Shown here: in pieces, positions 49,587-59,413 of the stretch | How the letters are laid out: the number at the start of each line of letters is the position of its first letter | Position numbering within the stretch: the first letter of the stretch is position 1 | Assembly (NCBI GenBank): GCA_011523515.1 | Contig: WTGO01000031.1 | Span: 1 to 64,000 of the forward strand | Direction: 5' to 3' | Length of the DNA stretch: 64,000 bases | From: Chloroflexota bacterium | GTDB lineage: Bacteria; Chloroflexota; Anaerolineae; Aggregatilineales; Phototrophicaceae | Position numbers and translations under genes: made by a program | The notes under the pieces: generated by a model | The model's input: the letters and a program-made list of their open reading frames with translations, nothing else | What the model was told of the DNA's origin: nothing | Databases searched by the model: none

Positions 49587-50134
49587 CTCGCTTCAAGCTT
49601 TTGCCGCCAACTTGCCACGATATTTTTGAGCGTTTGTCGATGATCCAGGCGCTCTTTTTCCAGGAAACGGCAACGATGCAGCAACGTGTCTCCGGCATCA
49701 GGCGGCCCGCCGCCATCTTGATAATACAAATTAAAGTGATTCTGAATCGCCACACGATAGACGCCGGCGTCGTAGACCGGCGCGCGATACGGCAACTGGC
49801 GCTCGGCGATGCTTAGCAAGATGCGTTCGTCTTCGTAATGCGCCCAAACCCCCAGCAGGCACAGGGTTTGATAACCGTGGTATCCCTTGTGATGAAACCA
49901 GACGACCACGGCGGACCAAGCCGGACCGCGCAATGGCTTGGGACCGTAACAAAGCACTTGCTGATAATCTCTGCGCGTCAGCTGGGCCAGCGTGTCGTAG
50001 GCGTTGATGCGATCAAGGGCGCGATCCTGTGGTGTCTGCGGCAGCAGCTCGCGCCTTCTGTGGCCGAAGGGGCGTCCCTCGGCGATACGCCTGAGAATGT
50101 CGTTATAGCGTTCGTCGTCGCGATCAGCCTTCAT
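49583..50134 (-). CDS. hypothetical protein
   Basis: 183-aa ORF, tail-to-tail with the E1-like gene (4-nt overlap); no family recognised. Confidence 0.6.
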   Translation of the reverse strand: MKADRDDERYNDILRRIAEGRPFGHRRRELLPQTPQDRALDRINAYDTLAQLTRRDYQQVLCYGPKPLRGPAWSAVVVWFHHKGYHGYQTLCLLGVWAHYEDERILLSIAERQLPYRAPVYDAGVYRVAIQNHFNLYYQDGGGPPDAGDTLLHRCRFLEKERLDHRQTLKNIVASWRQKLEAS

Positions 50135-50157
50135 AACCGCATATATCAGCGTCTGAC

Positions 50158-50991
50158 TTAGACGGCTGCCAAGAATTCCCGCAGCCTTGCTTCAAACCGC
50201 GCGGGATGTTCCATATTTGGCAGGTGCGCCGCATTGGACAGGATAAGTTTACGCGCGCGCGGAAGCTGCACCGCCATATAGTCAGCCGCTTGATGCAAGT
50301 AGGGCAGATCATTCTCGCCGATGACAACCAGGGCGGGCATCGTCAGCTCCTGCAATCGCTGAGCCGCGGGTACATCGACATGCTTGCGCTTATGCTCCCC
50401 AATTCCGCTGAGCTCATGCTGGGTCGCCTGGCGCGCCATTGCGAAGGCCTTGGCGCGGATTGCCGGGTCGACATCGGCGCGAGAGCGACCGACGCCGTCG
50501 AACCAGATCTGCATATCGAGCTCAGCCACGGCTTCTACATCACCCCGCTCAAAGGCTGCGTTCGACTGCGCGATCAGCTCGTCCGGCCAGGCGGCATCGC
50601 CGTCGAAGCCGCGTGGATCGCTGCCGAGGAGTATCAGCGCCGATACCCGCTGCGGATGCGCCAAGGCGTATTCGATCGCCAGACCACCTCCTATCGAACA
50701 GCCCATCAAGCTATACGGCGCGGGTATGTCCAGGGCGTCCAGCAAGCTTTCCAGGTCATCATGAATATTGAACTCGCCGCCGACTGGCAAGCTGCGCCCG
50801 TAGCCGCGCATATCAAAGCGCAGCGTCTGATAGCTGTCAGCGAGCGACGCGAATTCATAGTCCCACATGCGGCAATCGGCGATTCCGGCGTGAATCATGA
50901 TCAGCGCTTGGCCGACGCCCGCGCGCTCATAGTAGAGTTGCGCGCCATTGACCTCGACGAAGCCAGCGTCTATTTCCATTGACGGTCTCAA
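50158..50991 (-). CDS. alpha/beta hydrolase
   Basis: GVGQALIMIHAGIADCRMWDYEF, DMRGYGRS, YSLMGCSIGGGLAIEYALAHPQRVSALILLGS, VVIGENDLPYLHQAAD. Confidence 0.93.
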   Translation of the reverse strand: MRPSMEIDAGFVEVNGAQLYYERAGVGQALIMIHAGIADCRMWDYEFASLADSYQTLRFDMRGYGRSLPVGGEFNIHDDLESLLDALDIPAPYSLMGCSIGGGLAIEYALAHPQRVSALILLGSDPRGFDGDAAWPDELIAQSNAAFERGDVEAVAELDMQIWFDGVGRSRADVDPAIRAKAFAMARQATQHELSGIGEHKRKHVDVPAAQRLQELTMPALVVIGENDLPYLHQAADYMAVQLPRARKLILSNAAHLPNMEHPARFEARLREFLAAV

Positions 50992-51995
50992 TCCACCGCT
51001 ACCTTGGCCAGCTCAATACCTTGCCGCAGGACTTTTTCATAGACATTGAAGCGCTGATAAATGTGCATACCCACGCGCTCATACAGGGCCACGGCGTTAG
51101 TCAGGCTCTGGCCGTCCACGTCCAGATGGACCAGCCGCTTGCCGCGATCCCAAAAGGCCGCGAAGCTGTGCTGCAGCATCGCCGACGCCAGCCCGCGCCG
51201 GCGATAAGCGCGGCGGACACCGACCGTATCGACATAGCCGGCTTCGGGATCGCGGAAATCCTGCGTCAGCCCGAGCAAGCAGCCGACCACCTCGCCGGTT
51301 GCGCTGTCTACCGGGAAAATGACCAACTCCGGATCAAAGAAGGGATCGTTATCCAGCCAATGGCGGAACACCTCCAGATCTCTCTCGAACGACTCTTCGA
51401 TAAAGCCGAAGTGATCGGAGAAGGCATCGCGCACGACATCGACCAGGACGGGCAGGTCGATCTCATGGCGGTAGGGGCGCGTGACGATTCCATTCGGATA
51501 GGGCGGGGGAAGCGGTCGCGCCGTCAGCTTGATTTCCATATCATAGAAGCTGCGGCGGACACAGTACCCGGCCGCCTGCAGCGCGCCCTCGGCGAAGGCA
51601 TATCCTTGGCGCGCGCCGGTTTGCAGGCTGATCCGCGCCTCAGGCGGGCAGCGGAGGATAACTTCGCTGGCTCTGGCATCAGCCCAGGCCAGCAGGGTTT
51701 GCTCAAGTTTGCGCTCCAGATACGCGGGATGAACGCCCCAATTCACGCCGGGGCGAACCGGTTTTTCGGCGGTCGCCGAGAAAGTCGCATAGGCGGCCAG
51801 CTGCCCCTCGGCATCGATATACGCGATCGACGAATTCCTAAGGTCGAAGCCCGGCTCCTGCCACTCTAGACGCACAATATCAGGCTCTATACGTTCCTTC
51901 ACGCCGATGGACGCCGAGATAGCATTTTGCGTGTCGACATAGATCTGGACGTCGTCCAAGGCAAGCGGGCGGGTCTCAAATTCTGAAGCGCTCAT
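50988..51995 (-). CDS. GNAT family N-acetyltransferase
   Basis: Tandem acetyltransferase-like halves; YVDTVGVRRAYRRRGLASAMLQHSFAAFWDRGKRLVHLDVDGQSLTNAVALYERVGMHI. Confidence 0.88.
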   Translation of the reverse strand: MSASEFETRPLALDDVQIYVDTQNAISASIGVKERIEPDIVRLEWQEPGFDLRNSSIAYIDAEGQLAAYATFSATAEKPVRPGVNWGVHPAYLERKLEQTLLAWADARASEVILRCPPEARISLQTGARQGYAFAEGALQAAGYCVRRSFYDMEIKLTARPLPPPYPNGIVTRPYRHEIDLPVLVDVVRDAFSDHFGFIEESFERDLEVFRHWLDNDPFFDPELVIFPVDSATGEVVGCLLGLTQDFRDPEAGYVDTVGVRRAYRRRGLASAMLQHSFAAFWDRGKRLVHLDVDGQSLTNAVALYERVGMHIYQRFNVYEKVLRQGIELAKVAVD

Positions 51996-52183
51996 AGATT
52001 GGCCAGTCTTAGTTGATGAGTTTGGCAGCTTGAAAGCGATCGCCGCGGCGCGCGATTTGCGGATCCCGTTTTGATGAATGCGCGCCGCCGGCGGATTATA
52101 CGGAGAAAAAGTCTTGCTTAACAGTGTTGCCCTTTTGCGGTATGATGACCGCGCTTAAACGGTGCGCCTGGAGCGGGGCTTGA

Positions 52184-53302
52184 ATGAATAAAACCACCAA
52201 GACTTTAACCTACGTCATCGGCATCATTATGACGATTGCAATGGTCGGCAGCTTGATCCTGCCCATGCTATCGGGCAATATCGGCCAAGCGGAAATCGAT
52301 GCGGAAGCAGCGCGCCCGACTCCACTGCCAGAACCGACGCTGCCGCCACCGCCGGACACTGACGCGATCGTCTTTGACCGCACCTACCTTCACAATTCGG
52401 GTCTGTTTACGATCGGCGCGCCGACAGGTTGGAGCCCGATCGCCGGCAGCAATACGCCGGATGAATTGCGCGCCAGCTTGACCAACAGCGATCTGCTCAG
52501 CGTGATTGAAGTGCGTATCAGCAAGGACCATGCCGGCTTGACAGATAGCGAGGCGCTCAGCGCCTTTCTCGACAAGTCCTGGCTTGGCCATACCTGGAGC
52601 GGCTACTCCCGTTGGGACGAGACGAGTCGCAAGATAATCGACGATGAAATCGTTCAGATCGACTTCAATCTGTCACGCGGCCGATCGCACATGATTGCGC
52701 GGCAGGAATCGTGGCTGAAAGACGGCGACATCTATAGCGTTCGCGTGGTCATGGCCGAAAATGCGCCGCAGGAGCTCAAGTTCATTTTGAAGGGCGTGGC
52801 AGCCACGATTGAACGCCTGCCGATTTACGCGGAGGCGCCCTTCGGTTGGGATGCCTATTTTGACAATCTTGACAAGCATATCGCGCGCTATCCATCCGAG
52901 TGGGATCTTACTGATGCTGCCCAAGGCGTGCCGGCCACTATCGCCGGCGACGGGGCGTCGCTGGTCTTGTCGACCGTTGATGTAGCGGTCAGCAGTAGCG
53001 ATGACGCGATTGACTGGGTTCAGAGTTGGCGCAGCGGCGTCACGGCGCGATCGGTCGCAGCGGTCGAGGTCGATAGCCACGCCGGGTTTAAAGTCTCGTA
53101 TCGTTTTGTTACCCTCGATGGCGAGACCGATAGCGGCCTGGCAATCATGCTCAATGGCGCAGACAATCGCCTGCATGTGGCTAACCTGCGCCTCACCAAC
53201 ATTGATGAAGACTTGCTGGCAGTTGATCCGAGCGAATTCCCCTGGCTTGCCACGATTGATTCGTTCCGTCATGTGCCGGATCTAAATGCCGAACTTCAAT
53301 AG
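52184..53302 (+). CDS. secreted/membrane-anchored hypothetical protein
   Basis: N-terminal TM MNKTTKTLTYVIGIIMTIAMVGSLILPML followed by a Pro-rich linker and two similar globular repeats. Confidence 0.7.
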   Translation: MNKTTKTLTYVIGIIMTIAMVGSLILPMLSGNIGQAEIDAEAARPTPLPEPTLPPPPDTDAIVFDRTYLHNSGLFTIGAPTGWSPIAGSNTPDELRASLTNSDLLSVIEVRISKDHAGLTDSEALSAFLDKSWLGHTWSGYSRWDETSRKIIDDEIVQIDFNLSRGRSHMIARQESWLKDGDIYSVRVVMAENAPQELKFILKGVAATIERLPIYAEAPFGWDAYFDNLDKHIARYPSEWDLTDAAQGVPATIAGDGASLVLSTVDVAVSSSDDAIDWVQSWRSGVTARSVAAVEVDSHAGFKVSYRFVTLDGETDSGLAIMLNGADNRLHVANLRLTNIDEDLLAVDPSEFPWLATIDSFRHVPDLNAELQ

Positions 53303-53352
53303 AGCGAATGGGTGACTCCGCTCCGCAGTGCTCCATCTCCGGAACAGTTGTG

Positions 53353-54123
53353 ATGGGACAGCCCAAGGAAATCCTGCCCAATCTGTGGATTTACGAGGCG
53401 GACTCGGCAGAAATTACCGTGCGCGGCGCAATGATCGTCGGCGAGCGCCAGGCTGTGGTATGGGATACGCTATCGCACCCGCGTGACATTTCCGCGCTAT
53501 CCGGCATTCTAGGCGACAAGCCCTTTTACGTCGTGTACAGCCACGCAGATTGGGATCATTGCTGGGGTACGTCTGGAATCGCGCGCAGGCCGCTGAGCGT
53601 AGTCGGCCACGATGAATGCGGGCGTCGCTTTGAAGACGATGTGCCGCAAACTCTGAGCAGCATGCAAAATGCGGAACCGCAAAAATGGGCTGGAATACGC
53701 TTGCTTAAACCTAATATTACATTTGACACTTGCTTGGTCCTCGACCTCGGCGGCGTCAAGCTGGAGCTGCACCGTCTACCCGGCCATACCGCGGATTGCA
53801 TCGTGGGCTGGATACCGGAATGGGGCGTCTTGCTCGGCGGCGACGCCATCGAAACGCCATTGCCTGTTGTCAATAGCGCCCCGCTGATTGACGCCTGGCT
53901 GCCTGCGCTGCAGGCTTGGGCGGGCAGACCCGATCTCAGGCGGTCGATTCCGTCTCACGGCTCGATCAGCGGGCGCAAGGCTTTGGATCGGACGGTCGCC
54001 TATTTGCAGTCATTGACGGGCGACCAGGACTTCAAACTGCCAAAGCGTCTTACAAAGTTCTATAAAGAGACGCATCAAAGAAATATGGAGCTGCTCGGTG
54101 TAGAGCGGCGCCGCCATGATTGA
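53353..54123 (+). CDS. MBL-fold metallo-hydrolase
   Basis: YVVYSHADWDHCWGTSGI (HxxxDH), HRLPGHTADCIVGWIPEWGVLLGGDAIE. Confidence 0.9.
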   Translation: MGQPKEILPNLWIYEADSAEITVRGAMIVGERQAVVWDTLSHPRDISALSGILGDKPFYVVYSHADWDHCWGTSGIARRPLSVVGHDECGRRFEDDVPQTLSSMQNAEPQKWAGIRLLKPNITFDTCLVLDLGGVKLELHRLPGHTADCIVGWIPEWGVLLGGDAIETPLPVVNSAPLIDAWLPALQAWAGRPDLRRSIPSHGSISGRKALDRTVAYLQSLTGDQDFKLPKRLTKFYKETHQRNMELLGVERRRHD

Positions 54124-54631
54124 TGTGCTGCCGGATGTTTTGAGGGACGATTTGCTGGTCGTGTTCTGCGGCACAGCGGCCAGCGCGGTCTCGGCGCGCG
54201 AAGGCGCCTATTACGCCAATCGCTCGAACGCCTTCTGGCGCGCCTTGCATGAGACCGGCATGACCGCGCGGCGATTTGCGCCCAGCGAGTTTCCGCAACT
54301 GCTTGATCTACGCATCGGGCTGACCGACGTGGCCAAGACCGTGTCTGGCAGCGACAGCAGCTTGAGCCGCGGCGACTTTCGCCCGGAGCGTCTAAGCGAG
54401 AAGATTCACCGCTATCGGCCCCAGATCATGGCTTTCACCAGCAAGGCCGCCTGGCGCGCCTGGAAGCGCCGGCCCACCGCCGAAGTCGCGTATGGCTGGC
54501 AGCCCGGCCGTCTGAATCGGACAGAATTCGTCGTGCTGCCATCGCCGTCTGGCGCCGCCCGCGGCTACTGGGACCTATCGTATTGGCAAGAATTAGCCGA
54601 CGAATATCACCAGCGTCGGCGGCTCGTGTAA
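54116..54631 (+). CDS. mug: mismatch-specific (G:T/U) DNA glycosylase, Mug-like
   Basis: LLVVFCGTAASAVSAREGAYYANRSNAFWRALHETGMT...LRIGLTDVAKTVSGSDSSLS...VVLPSPSGAARGYWDLSYWQELAD. Confidence 0.88.
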   Translation: MIDVLPDVLRDDLLVVFCGTAASAVSAREGAYYANRSNAFWRALHETGMTARRFAPSEFPQLLDLRIGLTDVAKTVSGSDSSLSRGDFRPERLSEKIHRYRPQIMAFTSKAAWRAWKRRPTAEVAYGWQPGRLNRTEFVVLPSPSGAARGYWDLSYWQELADEYHQRRRLV

Positions 54632-54640
54632 GTTTCCAAC

Positions 54641-55072
54641 ATGCGCGTGTTTCGGAACGACAGACTGCGGGATCTCGATATTGACTTCGCTGCGCCGCGC
54701 GCGGGAGATGCCGGCTACGACCTCTACTCAATTGTGGACTGCAGCGTAGCGCCAGGCCAGAGGGCCCTGGTCGACACTGGATTGCATCTGGAGATTCCGG
54801 CCGGCTTCGTCGGCCTGGTCAAGGACCGCTCCAGCGTGGCTTCAGCGGGCATTCATACGCTAGCCGGCGTCATTGACAGTTCCTACCGCGGCGAGCTAAA
54901 GATAGTGCTGGCGAATTTGGGCGTGACCCAGTATCAAATCCGCGCGGGCCAGAAGATCGCGCAGCTACTGCTTGTGCCAGTCCACATCGAGGCGATTGAG
55001 TACGTGGAGTCTCCCAATGACCTGTCGGCTTCTGCACGCGGCGCCGATGGATTCGGTTCCACCGGGGATTGA
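54641..55072 (+). CDS. dut: dUTP diphosphatase
   Basis: DAGYDLYSIVDCSV, KDRSSVASAGIHTLAGVIDSSYRGELKIVLANLG, IRAGQKIAQLLLVP, RGADGFGSTG: all five dUTPase motifs. Confidence 0.93.
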   Translation: MRVFRNDRLRDLDIDFAAPRAGDAGYDLYSIVDCSVAPGQRALVDTGLHLEIPAGFVGLVKDRSSVASAGIHTLAGVIDSSYRGELKIVLANLGVTQYQIRAGQKIAQLLLVPVHIEAIEYVESPNDLSASARGADGFGSTGD

Positions 55073-55091
55073 CATCCGCCAAATGGGTCTG

Positions 55092-55832
55092 TTATTCGGC
55101 TGAATCATCGCGATCCGCGACTAGAACCTGTCCCGTCATTTCCTGAGCTGCGTTAGAGGACAGAAAGAGGGCCGTCTCAGTGATGTTACCGACCGAACTT
55201 GTCCCGAGACGCGGCGCGCCGCTTGGATTAGAAGCAGCCACAGCATTGGGCGAGTTACAGCCGGTCACTATGGCGTTAACGCGAATCCGATGTGACGCTA
55301 GCTCGCGGGCGGCCTGCTGAGTCATGGCGATCACCGCCGCTTGGCTCGCCATATAGCCGATGCCGTGCGGCCGCTTGGCGCCCAGCCCGTCGACGGAAGC
55401 CAGGTTGATCATTACCCCGCCGCCTTCGTCAGCCATGACGCGACCCAGCAATTGCATACAGAAAAAGATGCCGGTGATGTTGATCTCCAGCTGGCGCCGC
55501 CAATTCCATTCGTCGATGCTCAACATTGCTTCGGGATGCGAAATGGCAGTGGCATTAGCAAGGAGGTGAATCTTCCCGAAGGCGTCGCGGGCCATTTCGA
55601 TCATGTTGGCGGTCTGAAAGCGGTTGGAGATATCGGCCTGCAGCGCGATTGCTGTGCCGCCGAGCGCGTGAATTTCATCGCAGGTACGCTCGGCGCGCTC
55701 AATGTTGATATCGCTGACTGCGACCGACGCGCCCTGCGCGGCAAGAGCCAGCGCTATCGCGCGTCCATGCCCGGCGCCGGCCCCGGTGACAAGGGCATTA
55801 CGGCCGCGCAGATCAATGCTGTGAGCCGGCAC
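55092..55832 (-). CDS. SDR family oxidoreductase
   Basis: NALVTGAGAGHGRAIALALAAQGASVAVSDIN, MINLASVDGLGAKRPHGIGYMASQAAVIAMTQQAARELASHRIRVNAI. Confidence 0.88.
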   Translation of the reverse strand: MPAHSIDLRGRNALVTGAGAGHGRAIALALAAQGASVAVSDINIERAERTCDEIHALGGTAIALQADISNRFQTANMIEMARDAFGKIHLLANATAISHPEAMLSIDEWNWRRQLEINITGIFFCMQLLGRVMADEGGGVMINLASVDGLGAKRPHGIGYMASQAAVIAMTQQAARELASHRIRVNAIVTGCNSPNAVAASNPSGAPRLGTSSVGNITETALFLSSNAAQEMTGQVLVADRDDSAE

Positions 55833-55871
55833 TGTGAGTCAACTGCTGTGCAATGCGACAGCGATTGGACG

Positions 55872-56339
55872 CTAAAAGGGTATATCGTCGACGGAGGCCG
55901 GCTGATCCGGGTAATTCGAGGCCCGATCGCTTTGCTGAGAGGGGCCGCGCTGTCCCCCGCGCTGACCGCCGCCCTGCCAGCCGCCGCCTTGTTGACCGCT
56001 GCCGCCATCGCGTCCGCCAAGAAAGCGCACATCGCGCGCGGTCAAGTCCAGGGAAGCTGCCGCCTCGCCATTGTTATTGACATAACCCCGTGCTTGCACA
56101 TTTCCAATGACCATGACCTGCCGTCCTCGCGACAGATAGGTGTTGCAAGTCTCGGCCTGGTTGCCCCAGACAGCCACCCGATACCAGGTCGTTTTTTCCT
56201 GCTGTTCGTTGGTTTGGCGGTCGCGCCAGCGTTCAGAGACCGCGACGCTGAAGTTACAAACGGCGCGTCCACTTTGCAAATAGCGAAGTTCAGGATCGCC
56301 ACCCAGATTGCCTACGATTATGGTTTGATGCCATGACAT
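55872..56339 (-). CDS. ssb: single-stranded DNA-binding protein
   Basis: TIIVGNLGGDPELRYLQSGRAVCNFSVAVSERW...TWYRVAVWGNQAETCNTYLSRGRQVMVIGNVQARGY; C-terminal DIPF tip. Confidence 0.96.
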   Translation of the reverse strand: MSWHQTIIVGNLGGDPELRYLQSGRAVCNFSVAVSERWRDRQTNEQQEKTTWYRVAVWGNQAETCNTYLSRGRQVMVIGNVQARGYVNNNGEAAASLDLTARDVRFLGGRDGGSGQQGGGWQGGGQRGGQRGPSQQSDRASNYPDQPASVDDIPF

Positions 56340-56365
56340 AAGTTTGTGCTCCCGTCGTCTTTATT

Positions 56366-57823
56366 CTATTCTCGCAATTCTGTAAGTTTTTCGTTGAGCA
56401 GTTGGCGGACAACTTTGGGGTCGCCTTTGCCGCGCAATTCGCCCATAATGCGGCCGAATATGGCGTTGACTACTTTGTCGTTGCCTGCGAGGTAGCGCTG
56501 CGCCATGTCGTCGTTGGCGCGCAGAACCTTGTCTACGGCGTCCGCAATCAGCGATGCGTCAGATACCTGCGCCAATCCCTGCTCGTCCACGATTGAACGG
56601 GCGTCCTTGCCCGTCTCCCACATGGCAGGCAGCACTCGTTTGCGCGCCGTGCTCTGGTTGATGGCGCCCTCTTGAACCAAAGCCAGCAGCTCGGCGAAGC
56701 CGGACGCGGTGATGGGAATCGCGCCGATAGCTTCCCGCTCGATCTCCTTGGCGTTCATCAGCCGGAAAAGATCGCCTGTAATCCAGTTGGCTGCCGATTT
56801 CGCCTCCGTCCCCTGGGCGATCATCGCCTCAAAGTAGTCGGCGACGGCGCGTTCCGCGGTCATTACGGCGGCATCGTAGTCGCTCAAGCCCAATTCTTCA
56901 ACATAGCGCTGCTGCAGCTGATCGGGCAGCGCGGGCAGCCTGGCTCGGATCTCGTCGACCCATTCGCGGCTAACTTCCACGATGGGCAGGTCGGGCTCTG
57001 GGAAATAGCGATATTCATCGGCTCGTTCTTTGTAACGCTGTATCGTAATGCGTTGCGCGGCTTCATCCCAGCCCAGGGTCGCGGGCCTTACTGTCTGACC
57101 GTCTTGGTACAGCTTGATTTGCCGCCGTACTTCATAGTCGATCGCCCGGACCATATTACGGATGCTGTTCAAGTTCTTGATCTCGGTGCGCTCGCGCAGT
57201 TTGGTATCGCTGGAGCGCATGACGCTTACGTTGGCTTCAAAACGCAGAATGCCCTTGGACATGTCGCCACTGTTGACCTTCAGATAGCGCAGAATCGAGC
57301 GAAGTTTCCGGGCGTAGCTGGCGGCCTCGTCCGCGCTGTGGAGATCAGGCTCCGACACGATCTCTAGCAGCGGTACCCCGGCCCGGTTGTAGTCGACCAG
57401 GCTGCCGCCCATGATGTGGGTGAGCTTGCCGGTGTCTTCTTCCATATGGGCGCGGCGTACTCGAATTCTCTTGGTCGACCCCGCTTCCGTCTCAATGGCG
57501 ACGTATCCATTGATAGCCAGCGGACGGTCGTACTGGCTGATTTGGTAGCCCTTGGGCAAGTCGGGATAGAAATAATTCTTGCGCGCGAACTGATTGATCG
57601 GCGGGATTTCGCAGTTGAGCGCCAAGCCCACCATGATGCCGTATTCCATGGCCTGCGTGTTGATGACGGGCAATGTACCCGGCATGCCCAGCGACAGCGG
57701 ATCGACCGCTGAGTTTGGATCTGCTTCGACGCTGTCCACAGCCGGGCAGCGGCTGAACATCTTGCTCGCCGTCTCGAGCTCGGCGTGGACCTCCAAGCCG
57801 ATGACGGTCTTCCATTCGCTCAT
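56366..57823 (-). CDS. gatB: Asp/Glu-tRNA amidotransferase subunit B
   Basis: WKTVIGLEVHAELETASKMFSRCP...LPKGYQISQYDRPLAINGYV...RAHMEEDTGKL...DYNRAGVPLLEIVSEPD. Confidence 0.96.
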   Translation of the reverse strand: MSEWKTVIGLEVHAELETASKMFSRCPAVDSVEADPNSAVDPLSLGMPGTLPVINTQAMEYGIMVGLALNCEIPPINQFARKNYFYPDLPKGYQISQYDRPLAINGYVAIETEAGSTKRIRVRRAHMEEDTGKLTHIMGGSLVDYNRAGVPLLEIVSEPDLHSADEAASYARKLRSILRYLKVNSGDMSKGILRFEANVSVMRSSDTKLRERTEIKNLNSIRNMVRAIDYEVRRQIKLYQDGQTVRPATLGWDEAAQRITIQRYKERADEYRYFPEPDLPIVEVSREWVDEIRARLPALPDQLQQRYVEELGLSDYDAAVMTAERAVADYFEAMIAQGTEAKSAANWITGDLFRLMNAKEIEREAIGAIPITASGFAELLALVQEGAINQSTARKRVLPAMWETGKDARSIVDEQGLAQVSDASLIADAVDKVLRANDDMAQRYLAGNDKVVNAIFGRIMGELRGKGDPKVVRQLLNEKLTELRE

Positions 57824-57970
57824 CGAGCATTCACTCCGCGCGCCAATTGCTTGACCCATAATGTAGCCCAAAAGCTTGCAAACGCAAGGGATTGAATTTC
57901 GATTGTGTCGCAAGGAAAACCTCGACGTCTGCGCCGAGGCCAGTCTAAACACATCGCTGCCGGTTGAAGA

Positions 57971-59167
57971 CTACGCCAATGCAGACTCCAGGGCTGGCTG
58001 TAGCAGACCGCGCCGCGCCAGGAAGCGCTCCAGACGGCGCAGCGCCTCTCGGATATTCTCTTCGCTAGTCGCATAGCTGGCGCGAACGTAGCCGCGGCCG
58101 CTGTCGCCGAAGGCGCTGCCCGGGATAAGCGCGAGCCGTTCTTCATTTAGAAGGGCTTCGCAGAACGACTCGTCATCCATTCCGCTCAACGTAATGCTGG
58201 GAAAGGCGTAGAAAGCGCCTTTCGGTTCAAAGCATTGCATGCCCAATTGATTGAAACCGTCCACGAGCAATCTGCGGCGGCGGTCGTATTCCTGGCGCAT
58301 CATCTCAACGTCATGTTCGCCGGCATGGATGGCCTCCAGCGCAGCCGCTTGTCCCATTGTGGGCGCGGACATGATCAAGTACTGATGGATTTTGTACATG
58401 GCTTGGGCAAAGGCTTTGGGCGCGGTTACATAGCCGATTCGCCAGCCGGTCATGGCATACGATTTGCTCATGCCGCTCAAGACAATGGTGCGGTGCAGCA
58501 TTTCCGGCAGCGTAGCGAAATTGATGTGCTCAATGCCGTAGACCAGCCGCTCGTAGATCTCGTCGGAGATTACGATCAGGTCGTGTTTCTCGGCCACTTG
58601 AGCCACCTGCAGCATGTGCTCCTTGGTCAATACGGCGCCGGTGGGATTGCTGGGATAACTGAGCAGAATCGCCTTCGTCCGCGGCGTGATTCGCGCTTCC
58701 AGGGCGGCGCCGGTGACCTGAAAATCGTCTTCCACCCGGCTTGGCGCCATCACAGGTATACCGCCCGCTGTCTCAACCAGGGCCGGATTGGCGACAAAAC
58801 AGGGCTCGACCACAAGCACCTCGTCGCCAGGATCAAGCAAGACCTTGAGGGCCAGATACAGCGCTTCGCTGACCCCAACGGTCACCAGCACCTCGTCGTC
58901 GGGCGAATAACTGAGCCCGTATCTCCTCTTAATATGCGCCGCGATGGCCGCCCGCAATTCGTATGTCCCGGCGTTTGATGTATAACCTGTGTTACCATCA
59001 AGCAGACTTTGCAGGCCCGCTTCAACGATATGATTGGGCGTGACGAAATTCGGCTCGCCAATGCCAAGCGTCACTACATTGTCCATCGTGGCGGCGATAT
59101 CGAAATAGCGCCGAATGCCGGATGGTCGAAGGTTTTGAACGCTCTTGGATAGATAGCGGCTCATCAA
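57971..59167 (-). CDS. PLP-dependent aminotransferase class I/II
   Basis: LGIGEPNFVTPNHIVEA, LSYPSNPTGAVLTKEHML, ISDEIYERLVYG, VLSGMSKSYAMTGWRIGYV. Confidence 0.94.
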   Translation of the reverse strand: MMSRYLSKSVQNLRPSGIRRYFDIAATMDNVVTLGIGEPNFVTPNHIVEAGLQSLLDGNTGYTSNAGTYELRAAIAAHIKRRYGLSYSPDDEVLVTVGVSEALYLALKVLLDPGDEVLVVEPCFVANPALVETAGGIPVMAPSRVEDDFQVTGAALEARITPRTKAILLSYPSNPTGAVLTKEHMLQVAQVAEKHDLIVISDEIYERLVYGIEHINFATLPEMLHRTIVLSGMSKSYAMTGWRIGYVTAPKAFAQAMYKIHQYLIMSAPTMGQAAALEAIHAGEHDVEMMRQEYDRRRRLLVDGFNQLGMQCFEPKGAFYAFPSITLSGMDDESFCEALLNEERLALIPGSAFGDSGRGYVRASYATSEENIREALRRLERFLARRGLLQPALESALA

Positions 59168-59413
59168 ATGGATCTCCTCTGAAATTGCAACCCTTCACGT
59201 TATATCATTGAATTCCTGCGCGGTCATCACACAGCAATCATCAAGTGTATCGTAAGTTTTTCTACACTTTGTACGATGATGTTCGCTGTAAATGATAATG
59301 AACGGAAAACATTAACGCAGAGTGTATGAAGACTCAGCGCAGACTTAGACTTCATTTAACCTGGTCGACCAAAGTGATAAGTAGAGGCGCCGGCGGCAAG
59401 GGAGGGCAAGCAA

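Noticed and set aside
50979-51869. 296-aa plus-strand ORF
   Set aside because: Antisense to the GNAT gene; no domain-like sequence.
55341-56336. 331-aa plus-strand ORF across the SDR and ssb genes
   Set aside because: Spans two clear minus-strand genes; shadow ORF.
59270-59310. AAATGATAATGAACGGAAAACATTA as a Fur-like box
   Set aside because: Only a partial match to the GATAATGATAATCATTATC consensus and no iron gene immediately downstream.
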